NCBI GenBank assembly: GCA_936450465.1
Contig: OW388290.1
Span: 25,657,457-25,721,456 of the forward strand
Length of the DNA stretch: 64,000 nt
Direction: 5' to 3'
Source of the DNA: Gibbula magus
Taxonomy: Eukaryota > Mollusca > Gastropoda > Trochida > Trochidae
The translations under genes were made by a program, and so were the position numbers. Positions within the stretch are counted from its first letter, which is position 1. Each line of letters starts with the position of its first letter. The notes beneath the pieces are model-generated. The model was not told where the DNA came from, searched no databases, and saw only the letters and a list, made by a program, of their open reading frames with translations. Positions 35,490 through 46,400 of the stretch are shown piece after piece.

Positions 35490-38400
35490 GCGCACAACAT
35501 GTAAACTATTTATGATATATTATAACAGTCTGGAGTAGTATTTCGGAGTTTCAAATACTACGTTTCTATTTATTTTGTGGTGTCAAGGTAATTTGCAACA
35601 CTTCATCCTTTCTGAGTCTCGTATAGACTATTCATCAGTTGAGCAAGGTCCTCAATCCAAAGTGCCTAGTCTAAGCGTTCTTATTGGCTAAGAATGAACT
35701 AACACAACAGTATATTTGTTTTATGGTATGATGTAATGCCTGAACTCACTGATAAAGCACGGATACTGAGGACTTACTACACTGATATAATATATAGTAG
35801 TTTTCTTTTTAGTATGCTTACTAACCAAAGTCTAACCCATATGATTAATATGTAACCAATATGATTTATGTGCCGTTTGTGAGTTCTGCCTTCAACGTTG
35901 GATCAGTTCCCTGGTCCAGTTTTCTTCCATGACTTCTGTATACGGTTATGAAAAAACGGTCATAGTCATATACATTTTGTGTGTAACTCTTTATTGATAC
36001 TTTAATAGCAAAGTATTCGTTTCTGATATAAAATCAAATATACTTGATTAATTATTGAAGGCATCCTATATTAAACCATATTTAATACAATATGTCACAT
36101 TGGAGGTATAGCATCATAACTGCATTTCGTATTAAAAGATTTATCCTAAATGTCTTAATTTTGGTTAATTAATTCGAAAGAAGTTCATGATAATATTATT
36201 GGAGACACTGGAACTGCCACTTATGTCGATCAGTCGTGATCAGTTCGATTTATGGTTGTGAATGACAAATCAAAATAGTATTACAGTTGACAGGTATGGA
36301 ATTAAATCATATCAATATGTAAATGTGGTGATCAATTAAGCATTGATCACTCAGATTAATTTGCATTAATCGTCTCATAAGGATATGAACTGTTACAGAT
36401 ACTGCGATTGAAAAGGGGAATGCCATATCAAGTGTAATTATTGTCAGCTTAAAAATAATGAAAACAAATTTACATATACATGTAAACGTTTCAAGAAAAT
36501 TGAGGGGAACCTTTGTTGGAGAACGTTAAATGATTATCAGTGCAATGGATAATTGTATTTTTAGCAGCAAGTGCGGGATATGATATTTTCAATGAGAGCA
36601 GAAAATATGTTAGTTGATCGTAGCACGGTTGGCTGCACAGCTCCAGGAATATCAACTAAACCCATGACATTTGATGAAAAAGAGTAATTAACAAACGCTG
36701 TTTTGTGTCCTCTAATAGAATAATCACATATCCGTGAAACTGCATGTTTCATTGGACTAGTTGCCATGCAATCAAATCATTGTTTTAAAGAATTTGCGCA
36801 AAGTGCAAAAACAAGCAACCTGAAAAAGTGTCATGTGTGTCATCTATGAATTGTTGTGAAATTGCGGGGTCTTAGATGAATCACCGTCTATTCCGAGTGC
36901 TTTTCCATCTTCTATTGAATAGCACATTGTTCTATTGATGCAAATCGATAACAATGTACCTTGAAGACCGGAGCACAGATGTGTACATGTAAACAAACAC
37001 TGTCAATACAAGGTCAGATCTTAGGCTTTATAACAGAGTATCTTTAGTTATATGCTCAGTTTGTCGTATTGCTATTTAGAAGTTTTCTTTAGAAAACATG
37101 TTATATTGTGTTTTAAATCACAGTACCTTGTTTTGTCATACTAAATACATGTATAATGTTCATAGAATCCATCACATGTCGTCATTGTAAGAACTACTTA
37201 TCAATGGAATAATTAGTCAGTATTTTATTATTTTCAGTGTTTGCATTTATTTCTAGAATTGATAACACACAAGTTATAACTTGAAATGAATAAACTTTAT
37301 ACTTTAACAATTTAATAATGCTGGAGTGTGAGGTATCTTACTTTGTTAGATTGAAAATATTCTGCAAACAGGATTGAGAGAAACAAGTTATTGTTGGTAA
37401 TATTTATTTGTAACATATCATGACATTCATTACAAAATTAGTCCCATGTTACATTGATACAAAGTTATGAACGTAATATAAGTAATGTTGTCAACGACAT
37501 TTTGAATTGATCAATTTAGGGGCCGAATTTTGTAATAGGAAATGACAGCCTTTATGTACTTCTGTATAGTAACTAGGAATCGAAATTTTATCCATGATTA
37601 ACAACAGGTTTAATGAATAAGTCAGGAAACATAATGAAACACTGTGCTGGTTCATAACAGGTATCAAGTATCAACATATAGATATACAAAATGTATCTGC
37701 AATATTGAGGATAAGTACGAAGACTAGTATGTCTATCACAGATAGATGCAAGTTTCTTAGGCAGTTCAGTCAACCTCGTCCCTAACTGGGGGCATCTCAA
37801 CTAAATGTCTTGCACCAGAGGAATGTAAGGCTTCCAATCTCAACACAATCGTCTACCCTCGCTTCTCAAGAATATTGATATATACATAATGTGCCCATAT
37901 CATGCTCATTCGAAACAATTAGTTTAAACATATTTTATTCACGGAAGTGAAACGAATTGGGCACGAGTTGTCCAACTTATAAAAGCCCCCTCCATAATAT
38001 TTACATTTCACAGTCATTCAGTCAGAATGAAACAATATAATACAAAAGATGCAGCAATTAGAGAGAAAGACAACAGACTAAAGCAGTGTAATTAAGAGGC
38101 ACACTTAAATCACTTTAAATCACTACGCATGTACATATTTTAATAAAAGTTTCGTTTTCACAAGGTGATATATCTGCATTGCCATTAAAGACTAAACTAA
38201 TATCTAAAGGCACTCTACCAAGAGTAACATTTATTATCTTACATAATAATCTGTGGCGCTGAACTGAAAATTTATAGAATCAAAAATATAATGAAAGGCA
38301 TTTTCACATGGATTTCCACATGAACAGCTGGGGTGACTGAAACAATTCGAAACAATCACTATTCTGTGTACACACAGTTGCCCATATTGAAGGTTTGTAA

Positions 38401-38550
38401 GAAAGTTGTGCAATCTTCACACCAGGAAGCGGTATGTACAGTTCATTGTCAGTATATTTACACTAGAAAGCTTTGTCAATATACTGTACAAAATAGTCAA
38501 TCCATGTATGTTTCAATGATGCTGAATGGTATGCATAATGAAGGGTGATT
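35490..38550. other. No gene recognised
   Basis: AT-rich. A 68-codon minus-strand open stretch at 36561-36767 (VDIPGAVQPTVLRST) is somewhat coding-like but I could not assign it and see no flanking splice sites. If the guanylate cyclase catalytic domain were present it should lie here on the minus strand; I see no sign of its motifs. Confidence 0.4.
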
Positions 38551-38837
38551 CTACACTCTGCTTGAGCAACGAGGGAAGGAGAAGTTCTCCTCTCCAGTGT
38601 CTGTTTTGTGCGTGATCAAAAGAGTTGTTTCAACAGAAGCAGTTGGTTTCCGATGTTCAGCTGGGTTTTCCTTCATTTCATCATCCTCTGAACCTACAGT
38701 GAACTTTAACCTCCGTCTTCTTGAGGATGACCTCCATAACAGTTCTACACTGCTTGCCCCGGAGAAGAATCCATGAGGATAAAGAAAGGATGGGATCTGC
38801 GTAGGAACGGTTGTACCACTGGGCACGGTGGGCTTCT
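38551..38837 (-). pseudogene. Candidate terminal exon, 95 codons, unknown family
   Basis: A GC-richer island open on the minus strand from an AG at 38838-38839 to a TAG at 38551. The first two bases would complete a codon begun by the last base of the exon at 39976, so it is phase-compatible as the next exon of the receptor gene. It encodes a Pro/Thr/Ser-rich start, RRRRLKF with four consecutive Arg, an acidic patch EDDEMKEN and a hydrophilic C-terminus. It does not resemble the kinase-homology C-lobe or cyclase domain that normally follows. It could be an alternative 3' end or belong to something else; I do not recognise it. Confidence 0.3.
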
Positions 38838-39004
38838 CTGGTCTTCATTGAACCGGATCCGTTTAATTCTATTGAACAATTTTGAATCAATATATTGTCT
38901 CTTTAATTAATCCAAGTGTACTAATATCTGTCGATTTTTACCTTATTGCATGGGTCTTATATTCACACTTATCAGAGTTTATATATCTGGATTTACATTG
39001 ACTA

Positions 39005-39169
39005 CAGTAGAACACGGATAAAGGGAACACGGATATAGCAAACAAACAGATATAGCGAACACATTTATAAGACCCCTGAAAAGCCCTATATAATGTGCCA
39101 AACGTGAATAGCAAAAAGCAGATATAGCGAATTTGGTCCCTTGAAGTTTGTAATATCCGTGTTTTACTG
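39005..39169. mobile_element. Tigger/pogo-like MITE
   Basis: A 165-bp element with inverted ends CAGTARAACACGGATA, flanked on both sides by TA (39003-39004 and 39170-39171). The interior repeats GATATAGC words. The CAGTA..CGGATA end and the TA target fit pogo/Tigger elements of the Tc1/mariner group. No transposase. Confidence 0.75.
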
Positions 39170-39470
39170 TATTGCCATTTCTAAATTAGTTTAATGTCTT
39201 GCTGCTGTTTATTATCCTTCTCATGGAATCATGCCTAATCATCTGCTCATCATGTATCAAGTGGTTTCACCCTATGATTTGTATTTGAACGTGTTCTAGT
39301 GTTGAAATAGCATTTTGGGTGAGTCATTGAAGAACATTAATTTCTTGATGAGTATTTCAAGTACATTAATTGTTAAATAATTGCATTCGATACATTGATC
39401 ATTATCACCAGAAAAGTATACTTCCCTTTTGATAAAAAGCTATTTACAAAAACAAAGAACTGGGTTATCC

Positions 39471-39820
39471 CATCTTCACAACGTCACAGGCGTAACGAAA
39501 CGATTTCCATATCTTCTCCTTCCGCCCTTGACCTCAACCCTCGCATTTTCAGTGCTAAGATTTTAACGTACTACTGGCTAATCGGATAAGCCAATCAGAA
39601 GACAGTTGTATTGCCTCTGTGTCTGTGTAGATCGTCGCTTATTTTGAATTGGTTCTGAATGTAAACGGCGGTTTCATTGGCTGTATGATAGTAGATGTAA
39701 GGGACGTAACTCGTGATCACAATAGGTGTCGCTGATTTGTTTCACCACTTCTGGCTAGATTGAAGGCAAGGTAAAAAATGCAGAAATCTCGATACATTTT
39801 CACCTTGCCTTGTGAAGATG
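39471..39820. mobile_element. 350-bp MITE with a perfect 9-bp target duplication
   Basis: GGGTTATCC flanks the element exactly on both sides (39462-39470 and 39821-39829). The ends are 11-bp inverted repeats CATCTTCACAA. The right end also holds a hairpin, AAGGCAAGGT against ACCTTGCCTT. A 9-bp duplication is typical of Mutator-like elements, although short inverted repeats make the superfamily uncertain. It sits between the candidate terminal exon and the last kinase-homology exon of the minus-strand receptor gene. Confidence 0.8.
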
Positions 39821-39975
39821 GGGTTATCCAAATTGAATTCCCTTTAATACATGGAGTATATACTGATACCAAAGTTAACACATTATCTCAAAGCTATTTA
39901 CGAATGATTGATGCTTCAGGGTTTTCCAAATTTGATTTTTTGCACTTCAAATGAGAACAGTAAATTACATTGTAC

Positions 39976-40122
39976 CTTTTGGCGACAGATCAATATTTCC
40001 AAAGGGCCCTTTTCTTCCATGCACTTCAAACAAGATAATATCAAAAGAGTAGACATATCTTTCCTGAGAGCCCCGGCAGAGTGCGCTTTTGCTCCTCGGA
40101 AGTTCAGGAGCTCACCACAGTA
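39976..40122 (-). pseudogene. Kinase-homology exon: LW-stop-APE to the DVYSF region, disabled
   Basis: Reads Leu-Trp, stop (TGA at 40112-40114), Ala-Pro-Glu-Leu, then RSKSALCRGSQ, VYSFDIILFEVHGRKGPFG and NIDLSPK, ending with a GTACAA donor. In the family this is LWTAPELL followed by GTQKGDVYSFGIIL, so the Thr codon has become a stop and the Lys-Gly-Asp before VYSF is Glu-Arg-Tyr. The bases before the expected start are ACCTA, with no AG acceptor. The 5' phase (two bases before Leu) agrees with the preceding exon's one-base overhang. The rest of the exon is well conserved, so the disabling changes look recent. Confidence 0.8.
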
Positions 40123-40622
40123 GGTCGACAAGTACGATTACGGGATGAATATTCATTCGGTTTTGAAAAGCGAAATATATCAAATTCACACAGATGTTAA
40201 ATCCTGCAGAGAACTTCCTTGTCTCACTACAGTATGAATACTATAGTTTTGACAATATTATCAAATCAAGTATCTCTCAAGTATTTAGCTTCAAAAATGC
40301 AAAGAAACGTTGTTTATCTCATTTCATAAACGAAGCACAGTGACGTTTTCATGATATCTAATTTTATAACTTGTATAATGACTTCAGTGTACTAAACGAA
40401 GTACATTTAATGTTTCTTGAAAGAATAGCAGCAATGTCAGCATGTCAGCAATAGAATAGAAAGTTACAAAATGCGAACATTTATCATCATGATCCATTAA
40501 AACAAACTCCAGCTTTAACTAAGTAATGTTCAAGAATAGTTTCTGGAGGTGTCCAACTTTATACAATGTTCTTGTTTTGGTTTGAATCTTATAACTAGCT
40601 GTTCAGATATATCAAATGTGAC

Positions 40623-40785
40623 TTCTATAATAAGCATAATCTCCCATTTCTTCCTTTTCTTCTTCTACGAACACATGCAGCCCGAGGTCGGTGACCTGGA
40701 GCACCCAGCGACTGTCCACCACACAGTTAGAGGACTTCAACTTGCCTTGCCTCTTCACTTCACTGTCATGGAGAAATGTCCTTCC
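40623..40785 (-). pseudogene. Kinase-homology exon with the LKSSNCVVDSRWVL motif
   Basis: Bracketed by ...GTTACAG and a GTCACA donor. Starts in phase 0 with GRTFLHDSE, followed by LKSSNCVVDSRWVLQVTD and LGLHVF, an acidic stretch VEEEKEE, and AYYR at the end. LKSSNCVVDSR is diagnostic of the pseudokinase domain of receptor guanylate cyclases (replacing the HRD catalytic loop of true kinases), and TDLGLH stands where kinases have DFG. The usual His-Gly before LKSSN is Gln-Gly. 163 bp, ending in phase 1, matching the start of the next exon at 40122. Open throughout. Confidence 0.85.
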
Positions 40786-41006
40786 CTGTAACATTATCAA
40801 CCATATCAAACATTCATTAGGAGTAAAGATGAAATACATTCGAAAACTGTTGTGTCACTGTTATTAGTTTGGTAAACAGTTATTTAGTTATACCAGTTTT
40901 CCTCATCGTGGTGGTTTTCAGAAACTATAAAGAAGATATAAATCACGTTATATAATACATAAACACATATATGGACTGATAATTCGTCAGTTATGAATTA
41001 ACTTAC

Positions 41007-41078
41007 CCTGACTGTATCGAAGACAAGAGATGCTATTAACATCGAATCAAGCTGCATGTAAACATTTTCCAGAATGTC
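41007..41078 (-). pseudogene. Kinase-homology exon DILEN...VR
   Basis: A 72-bp exon of 24 codons between TTGTTCTAG and a strong GTAAGT donor, phase 0 on both sides. It reads DILENVYMQLDSMLIASLV and DTVR, the family helix that normally reads DILEND..LD.MF..SL..DI. Too short to be noticed without its neighbours, but the motif, the splice sites and the phase agree with the exons on both sides. Confidence 0.8.
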
Positions 41079-41648
41079 CTAGAACAATTTAATTGTAGCA
41101 TCTTCCTTAATAGTTCATGTAATCTTCATATCAAAGCGATATCATAAACAATTAAGCATCTATAAATGGACCAGTAATATATACTACTTTGTCTGTTAGA
41201 TGGTACACTGTTACGCTCATGTTATAACCAATGTATATTTGTACATTAAGCTATGTTTGTTTAATTATTACACTAATAGGTAGACGTTTTTGTATATCTT
41301 TATACAGTTAACTTCCATTCTATAAATCATTTATAAAAACTTATTACTTTTAAATGTAATTTACTGGCATGAACAAAGAATAGAAATAATTTACTGAATT
41401 CGTTCGGAACATCCAAAATCTCTTAATCTCGTGCTATAACTGGAATGTGACCCAGCATGTTATTGCTTTTGGATATTAGGTGACTATCAAGAACCGTATT
41501 CAACAATCTAATACCCCTTCAGTAAATTCACTCATGATTGGAACCGGGTTCCAAGATTGATATTTTTGACTGACGCATATCACCTACAAGATCCACTGTG
41601 ATTTGGTTAGTATTAAACAGCTCAATGTTCTCAAGTCTAAACACTCAC

Positions 41649-41822
41649 GATTTTTAATTCCTTCCGGATGTGCCTTGTCAGTTCTACATGTTTTTTGTTA
41701 ATTTTCCTGATGGCATATATTGCTCCCTTGTAGGTTCCGACGTGTGTGAGAAGTTGTCTCGTGTCAAAGTCGGCTTGTGATGTCAGGGAGATCTGACTGC
41801 TGCTCTTACACAGCGGATTGCA
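41649..41822 (-). pseudogene. Kinase-homology exon, N-lobe start
   Basis: A 174-bp exon of 58 codons, phase 0 on both sides, between an ATTCACAG acceptor and a consensus GTGAGT donor. It reads QISLTSQADFDTRQLLTHVG, then TYKGAIYAIRKINKKHVELT and RHIRKELKI. This matches the start of the pseudokinase in receptor guanylate cyclases (SLxSQ, the YKG loop, then the AI-x-x-(I/V)-N-K-K strand with the lysine run, and ELTR). The exon is open with normal spacing. The next family segment, about 35 residues ending before DILEN, is absent from 41079-41648. Confidence 0.85.
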
Positions 41823-42011
41823 CTGTGAATGTATATTAAACAAATGATTATAATGAGTGTCACATTTTCTTTAATCTTTCTCATTGCTTCAACATTGTTG
41901 TCATTCAAGTTCATTTTCTCAATTTCCTCCCATATAAGCCAACTGTTTTGATGATGTCAGCTTATACACGATGAGCAGTCATTGTTCAATGGAAAATTAA
42001 TTCTTATTCTC

Positions 42012-42013
<2 letters not shown>

Positions 42014-42068
<55 letters not shown>
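42014..42068. repeat. (TA)n microsatellite
   Basis: About 55 bases of TA dinucleotides in the intron between the 41649 and 42150 exons. Confidence 0.95.
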
Positions 42069-42071
<3 letters not shown>

Positions 42072-42149
42072 CAAGACTAATAGAATTAAGAGTGTACCAA
42101 CAAGTCTATGAAATGATACTAACACTATCAATCAACTAAGCGCATGTAC

Positions 42150-42255
42150 CTTGCTGCTACGTCCTGCATACGGCTGGTATAAGGAGTCACCGAACTGCAG
42201 GTCTGTAGTCAATTTCCAAAGTAAACTGGCAAGTTCCTGCTCATTTGCCCAGTTT
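42150..42255 (-). pseudogene. Juxtamembrane exon of the receptor guanylate cyclase
   Basis: A 106-bp exon with a GTTCACAG acceptor and an AAG|GTACAT donor. It reads NWANEQELASLLWKLTTDLQ followed by FGDSLYQPYAGRSSK. The E-L-A-S-x-L-W-K/R core is the cytoplasmic segment just after the transmembrane helix in this family. One base precedes the first full codon, and the exon ends in phase 0, fitting the phase-0 start at 41822. I could not identify the transmembrane exon upstream, which should lie between 42256 and 46045. Confidence 0.8.
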
Positions 42256-44699
42256 CTGTGAACAACAAAAGTGCACAATATTAACGAGAAATTAAGTATA
42301 TAGTGTTCTGCAACAATTAAACCGTAACAGTATTCATGAATCAAATTTCAATCGTAGTATTATTACTATTTCTGTATGTGGTAGAATGCCCTTTAGTATA
42401 AAATCAGTACCAAACAAGTGTTTTTATGGTTTAACTACCCCTAAAAAGTGAAAATGAAGCAATGAAAATGAAGATGTGCAGTAAATAATGTAAATGAAAA
42501 TGACTGGTAGATAAGAAAGCTGATAAGAGTTCCCGGCATCTGCAACCTCTCGCCACTCCTCCCAGTATTTCTCTCATATATGCTGCATTCAGAATACAGT
42601 AAGATTAGGGCATGTGTTTTATATTGACCATATACAAATCAGGACAATCCTATATTCCTACAGTATTTGAGGAAGAAGAAAATGTAGTACAGAAGTAAAC
42701 TTAAGGCCAACAGGTTAATGTTGGTTATTCATCCAATGTCTTATGAACCATACATGTATTTTTTCTTCTTTTGGACCATATGTTTGTAACTTTTTTCTCG
42801 AATATAGTATATCTCGAATTAGTTAACCGATATAACCAATTGTAAAAACAATAATATTGTCGAAGTTTAAAAAAGGGAAAACAAATAAAATCATTCACTT
42901 TCAGTTTCAAATAAGTAAAGAAAATAATTGACAAAATAACTTGCTGAAAGTTTTGTCAAGTCCGTAATTTTCATTCAATGAAATTAAATTAAATATCCAC
43001 TTTAAAGACAAGGTTAAGTAAACGGGAGCAAAATAATAAACTCATCATAATGCCATAGAGAGATTTGTTCACGAACACATTAATTATTCAAGATGAACAG
43101 AGTTGATAATACAAAATACGCAAATGTGTGTTTTTTTAAATGATATAGGTCACTGCAACGGCATTCTTGCATTACATCTGATCTATTACAGTAAATGTAT
43201 TACAGGAATGTGTGATGAATTAAACGGATACGACCCACACTCTAGACCATTACAAAGCTCCTGTTTGCAGCTCCTTAATAAAAAAAATCCATTTGCTACA
43301 CCATCTATGTTGTTGTCCATACAACGACTTGGCGGCACGAATCCTAAAAGTCTATTTGATTGTAAAAGAATATGTAACTTAACTTAAGAAACTGAACAAT
43401 AAAGTTAACATTGCTGTGAGTCATTTCCGCAGTAAACTTCCAAAGGTTGTACGTGAATAGTAATTAGCTTTTTTCTCATCCTTATCAAACAGCAGAATAA
43501 CTCAACACAAGTGAAGGTTAGGCCTTTCTGTGGGAAAATATGCCAATCTACTCAACCTTCATACTTTATAAATGAAGAATAGAATCTGAACTTCACACTT
43601 GTCTTGACAAAGATTAAGAAAATGTTGCCAAGCAGTACCCATGAAGCAGTATCAGGAATTATAAATAATAAGAGATGATCCATGTATCATGTAGATATCC
43701 ATGATACATGTTAGAAGCAAGTTTAAGAATTCAGGAAAAATGTCGAACTAGGAGCATGGAAAGTGTTGAGAAATCTTAGTGCCTGCATAAACACCAATCA
43801 GTGAAAGTGAATGTGCGTTCTATGTCTGCAGCTAGGTCGCTATGTATGTGGTCGCCATCACACAGCACACAAAAATGTGTTCACTCGTTCTTTGCGAAAA
43901 TCAAAACATTCAATGTAAAGGCAGTACAAACAATATAATAAAATAACATTTCTTGGTGGTAAAAGAAATATCTGAGTAAATATGGTTCAATAACAAAGGA
44001 GTGGTGGATAAAGAATACTACCTCTCCCCATTAGACCTCTAACTGGAAGGACAGGAACAATCCATCCAGAGGATACCATCATGCTTTCCAGTTCTTCTGT
44101 AGTTATCAACTTACATCGGCTTAGATTGCTTACAATAGCAAGGTGTCAATAACGTGTGCAACATCAGGTACTGTCTGAAAGGGAAAACTACATGTATATA
44201 TTGAAGTGTATGCGATTTTGTATTAGTAAGTTTACCTCTCCACCACCTCCAACAGTAAATCAGTATTAGAAAGCACAAAGTGTAAGACAAATTCTCATAT
44301 TCTATTCGAGAAACAATACAAAATAAGTTCTATGAGTATACTCAGCAGATTACATTTGACATCATGACATCAAATGAAGAGTATTAGGGAGGTTGGATAT
44401 ATATTTGTCTGCACATTCTTACTAGTCAGATGTACATGGCTTTGTTACTTCCATGTCCATTTTCAGTACCAAAATAGTAAACATTTAACTTTATATATAA
44501 CTTTATATTGATTTTATGCTTTCAACAACTGGTACAACAAGGGTGCCAAATGATGCAAAATGCACCTGTTGCTTGCAGTCTGTATGATTTGATGAGATGA
44601 AGAACACATTATTTAACAAAGTAAAACCACATTTCTTGACATTTTGGTATTTGTGTCAATGATATACTAACTCTTCTTTAAAGAATGAAGAACAAATTT
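42256..44699. other. Intronic region, no exon assigned
   Basis: Within the receptor gene. A hydrophobic minus-strand stretch near 42430-42530 and a splice-bracketed 60-bp stretch at 44115-44174 were considered but not assigned. Otherwise AT-rich with no recognisable motif. Confidence 0.4.
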
Positions 44700-45218
44700 A
44701 TGAATACAAAACTTCTTTATTCTGTATAGGCGACGTTTCGACATAGATACTAATGTTGTTGTCAAGCAGGTGATACAGTTGAACAAATTTCCAGGGTTTA
44801 TATACATATAGTGTTTATACAATAGAGGAGGATGAGAAGATTCGAGTTGTTATTACAGTAGATAGGCTTGATGTACACATATTGAGTAGAAGCCATAGAG
44901 AATGATTTACAGTGTTTATACAGCAGATGAGGTTGATGTACACAGCTTGTTAAACATCCAGACCATTGACCCTCAGAATTAAGGAACACCAAGCATCCGT
45001 CAGAAAAAAACGACTCCACGTCAGCCATCTCTGACCACACCAAAACCAACCCAGACCACAACATCAACTGAAGCAACATCAAGGTCCTAGAAAAGAACAA
45101 GGCAAACTACAAAGTAAGGAAATACCTCGAAACCTTCCATATTAAGAAAAAAGCACCAGCCCTGAACGGAGACGAAGGATACTACATCCCAAACGCCTAC
45201 CATCACTTGCTACGTTAA
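44700..45218 (+). mobile_element. Penelope-like element fragment with GIY-YIG-type C-terminus
   Basis: From 44975 the plus strand reads RIKEHQASVRKK, then after a frame change SDHTKTNPDHNIN, a TGA where Trp is expected, SNIKVLEKNKANYKVRKYLE, and ALNGDEGYYIP ending in HLLR and a stop at 45218. This is the end of the GIY-YIG endonuclease of Penelope-like elements (R-x-K-E-H, gH-x-I-x-W, E-x-x-x-I, LN-x-D-x-G). Upstream, 44730-44760 contains GCGACGTTTCGAC, the complement of a GTCGAAACGTCGC motif typical of the element's terminal arms, in inverted orientation. At least one frameshift and one nonsense change are present. It lies in the intron of the receptor gene, on the opposite strand. Confidence 0.7.
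44810..44950. repeat. Imperfect tandem pair inside the Penelope-like fragment
   Basis: AGTGTTTATACA followed by an AGAGGAGGATGA-like word occurs at 44810 and 44910, and GATGTACACA occurs at 44871 and 44935, giving a unit of about 100 and 65 bases respectively that has been partly duplicated. Confidence 0.5.
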
Positions 45219-45219
45219 T

Positions 45220-46045
45220 CACTCATATTCATATTTACCTCATCTTCAATCACCATATTGCTGTGCTGTTTATATTATATTTGTGTCTATTTGTGTAGAA
45301 ATACTATCTGTCATCAGCAAAGCACAACATAATCTATTGCATACAGCCTAGCTGATCAATTTGTCATGGTGTTTCAACATTATTACAGCAGTGTAGTCCA
45401 TGCTCGTTTCCTTTAATATCATTGTCATATAACCGGTAAGTATATGTAATCTAACACCAAAAGGATACACATCCGGAGTTATACGACGAGATGATTGCTA
45501 TATAATACATGGGTCGAGGCTACAAAAGGTTTTATGTGAAAACAAGTCATTTTAATACAGGCAAGAATAATCTGTATGAAAGGGCAGATCCATTAGGCTA
45601 CTGATTGGCCTAAATATAGATTTTAGCATTTTAATGTGTTAGCAACCACACTTCTCAGAAGGGTTCCAGTTTCACTATCGCCTCTTTCCTCTTGCTCCAT
45701 TAAGTCATGTTACCTTTGACTCTAAACATTACACTAGAATTTCAGAGTCATTCTGTTGTGTATTCTGTTTAAAAGTTGAAGAAACTTTCCATCCATTAAT
45801 GAAAGACATCTACTCCAAGTCAATTAAATAAAAATGACATTAATGGTTAAAACCATTATTCCGTAAGTTGCATGCCTTAAGATAAATCCATTTTGGACCG
45901 CATTATTTGTGTTACTTTACTTCACATGATTTTCCCCTGTGCAGCATTCTGAACACCAACAGATTTTTGCTAGAATACTCTGTACATTTGTAAAACTATT
46001 ACACAGCGCCACAGAATGATGATGATGTCTGCAGTGTGGACATAC
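45220..46045. other. No gene seen
   Basis: Intronic to the receptor gene. AT-rich; nothing recognisable. Confidence 0.4.
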
Positions 46046-46197
46046 GTATCCTTCTTGCTGTGGAGAAATGTTACTTTCTTCCAGTTGAACAGATTTAATA
46101 TGGAGACGAGACTTTTGGAGATCTGCGAATCTGTCGGCTTTGTTCTTGCAAACGTTGGATATAATAATTTGTCACTCACTTCTGTTTCTGAACAGTA
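46046..46197 (-). pseudogene. Ligand-binding (ANF receptor) domain exon Y, copy 3
   Basis: A TTTTGTTTTCAG acceptor, phase 0, is followed by YCSETEVSDKLLYPTFART, KPTDSQISKSLVSILNLF and NWKKVTFLHSKKD. In the family this is the segment following the conserved Cys (S-D-K-x-L-Y-P-T-F-A-R-T-x-P-x-D, a helix, then W-K-x-V/F). The best donor is GTATGT just after KKD, giving 152 bp; the frame stays open further to 45970, so the 3' boundary is uncertain. The exon is open. A truncated copy lies at 15963-16007. A LINE 3' tail has inserted in the flanking intron at about 46300. Confidence 0.75.
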
Positions 46198-46301
46198 CTG
46201 AAAACAAAAAAGAAACATTACAACTTTATGATGTAAAGAGTGCGGGATTTTATGCACGATAAGTTCATCATTTTCACAAAAGCAGTATTTTAGAACTATT
46301 T

Positions 46302-46400
46302 TACTACTACTACTAATAATAATAATAATAATAATAATATTAATAATAATAAGTGAATTATAGAGCGCTTAAATACTCAAGGCAATAAGTATCTGCACTA
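46302..46400 (-). mobile_element. 3' end of a CR1/L2-like LINE, minus strand
   Basis: An (AAT)n tract at about 46302-46351 is followed by AAGTGAATTATAGAGCGCTT. Read on the minus strand this is a GCGCTCTATAA-type 3' UTR ending in an (ATT)n tail, as in CR1/L2-like elements. Copy 2 lacks it at the equivalent place (about 16115), so it inserted after duplication. Confidence 0.7.

Noticed and set aside
41390..41450. Minus-strand RD-stop-EILDVPNEF read as a remnant of the missing pseudokinase exon
   Set aside because: Only a handful of matching residues, with a stop; not distinguishable from chance.
42430..42545. Hydrophobic minus-strand translation that could be the missing transmembrane helix
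   Set aside because: No acceptor or donor in a suitable phase, and AT-rich DNA often gives hydrophobic translations.
43990..44096. Open minus-strand stretch EELESMMVSSGWIVPVLPVR between splice-like signals
   Set aside because: No family match; could be chance in a GC-richer patch.
44115..44174. A 60-bp minus-strand stretch with a CTTTCAG acceptor and GTAAGT donor inside the receptor gene
   Set aside because: Splice sites are good, but neither open translation matches a known ectodomain or transmembrane segment of the family.
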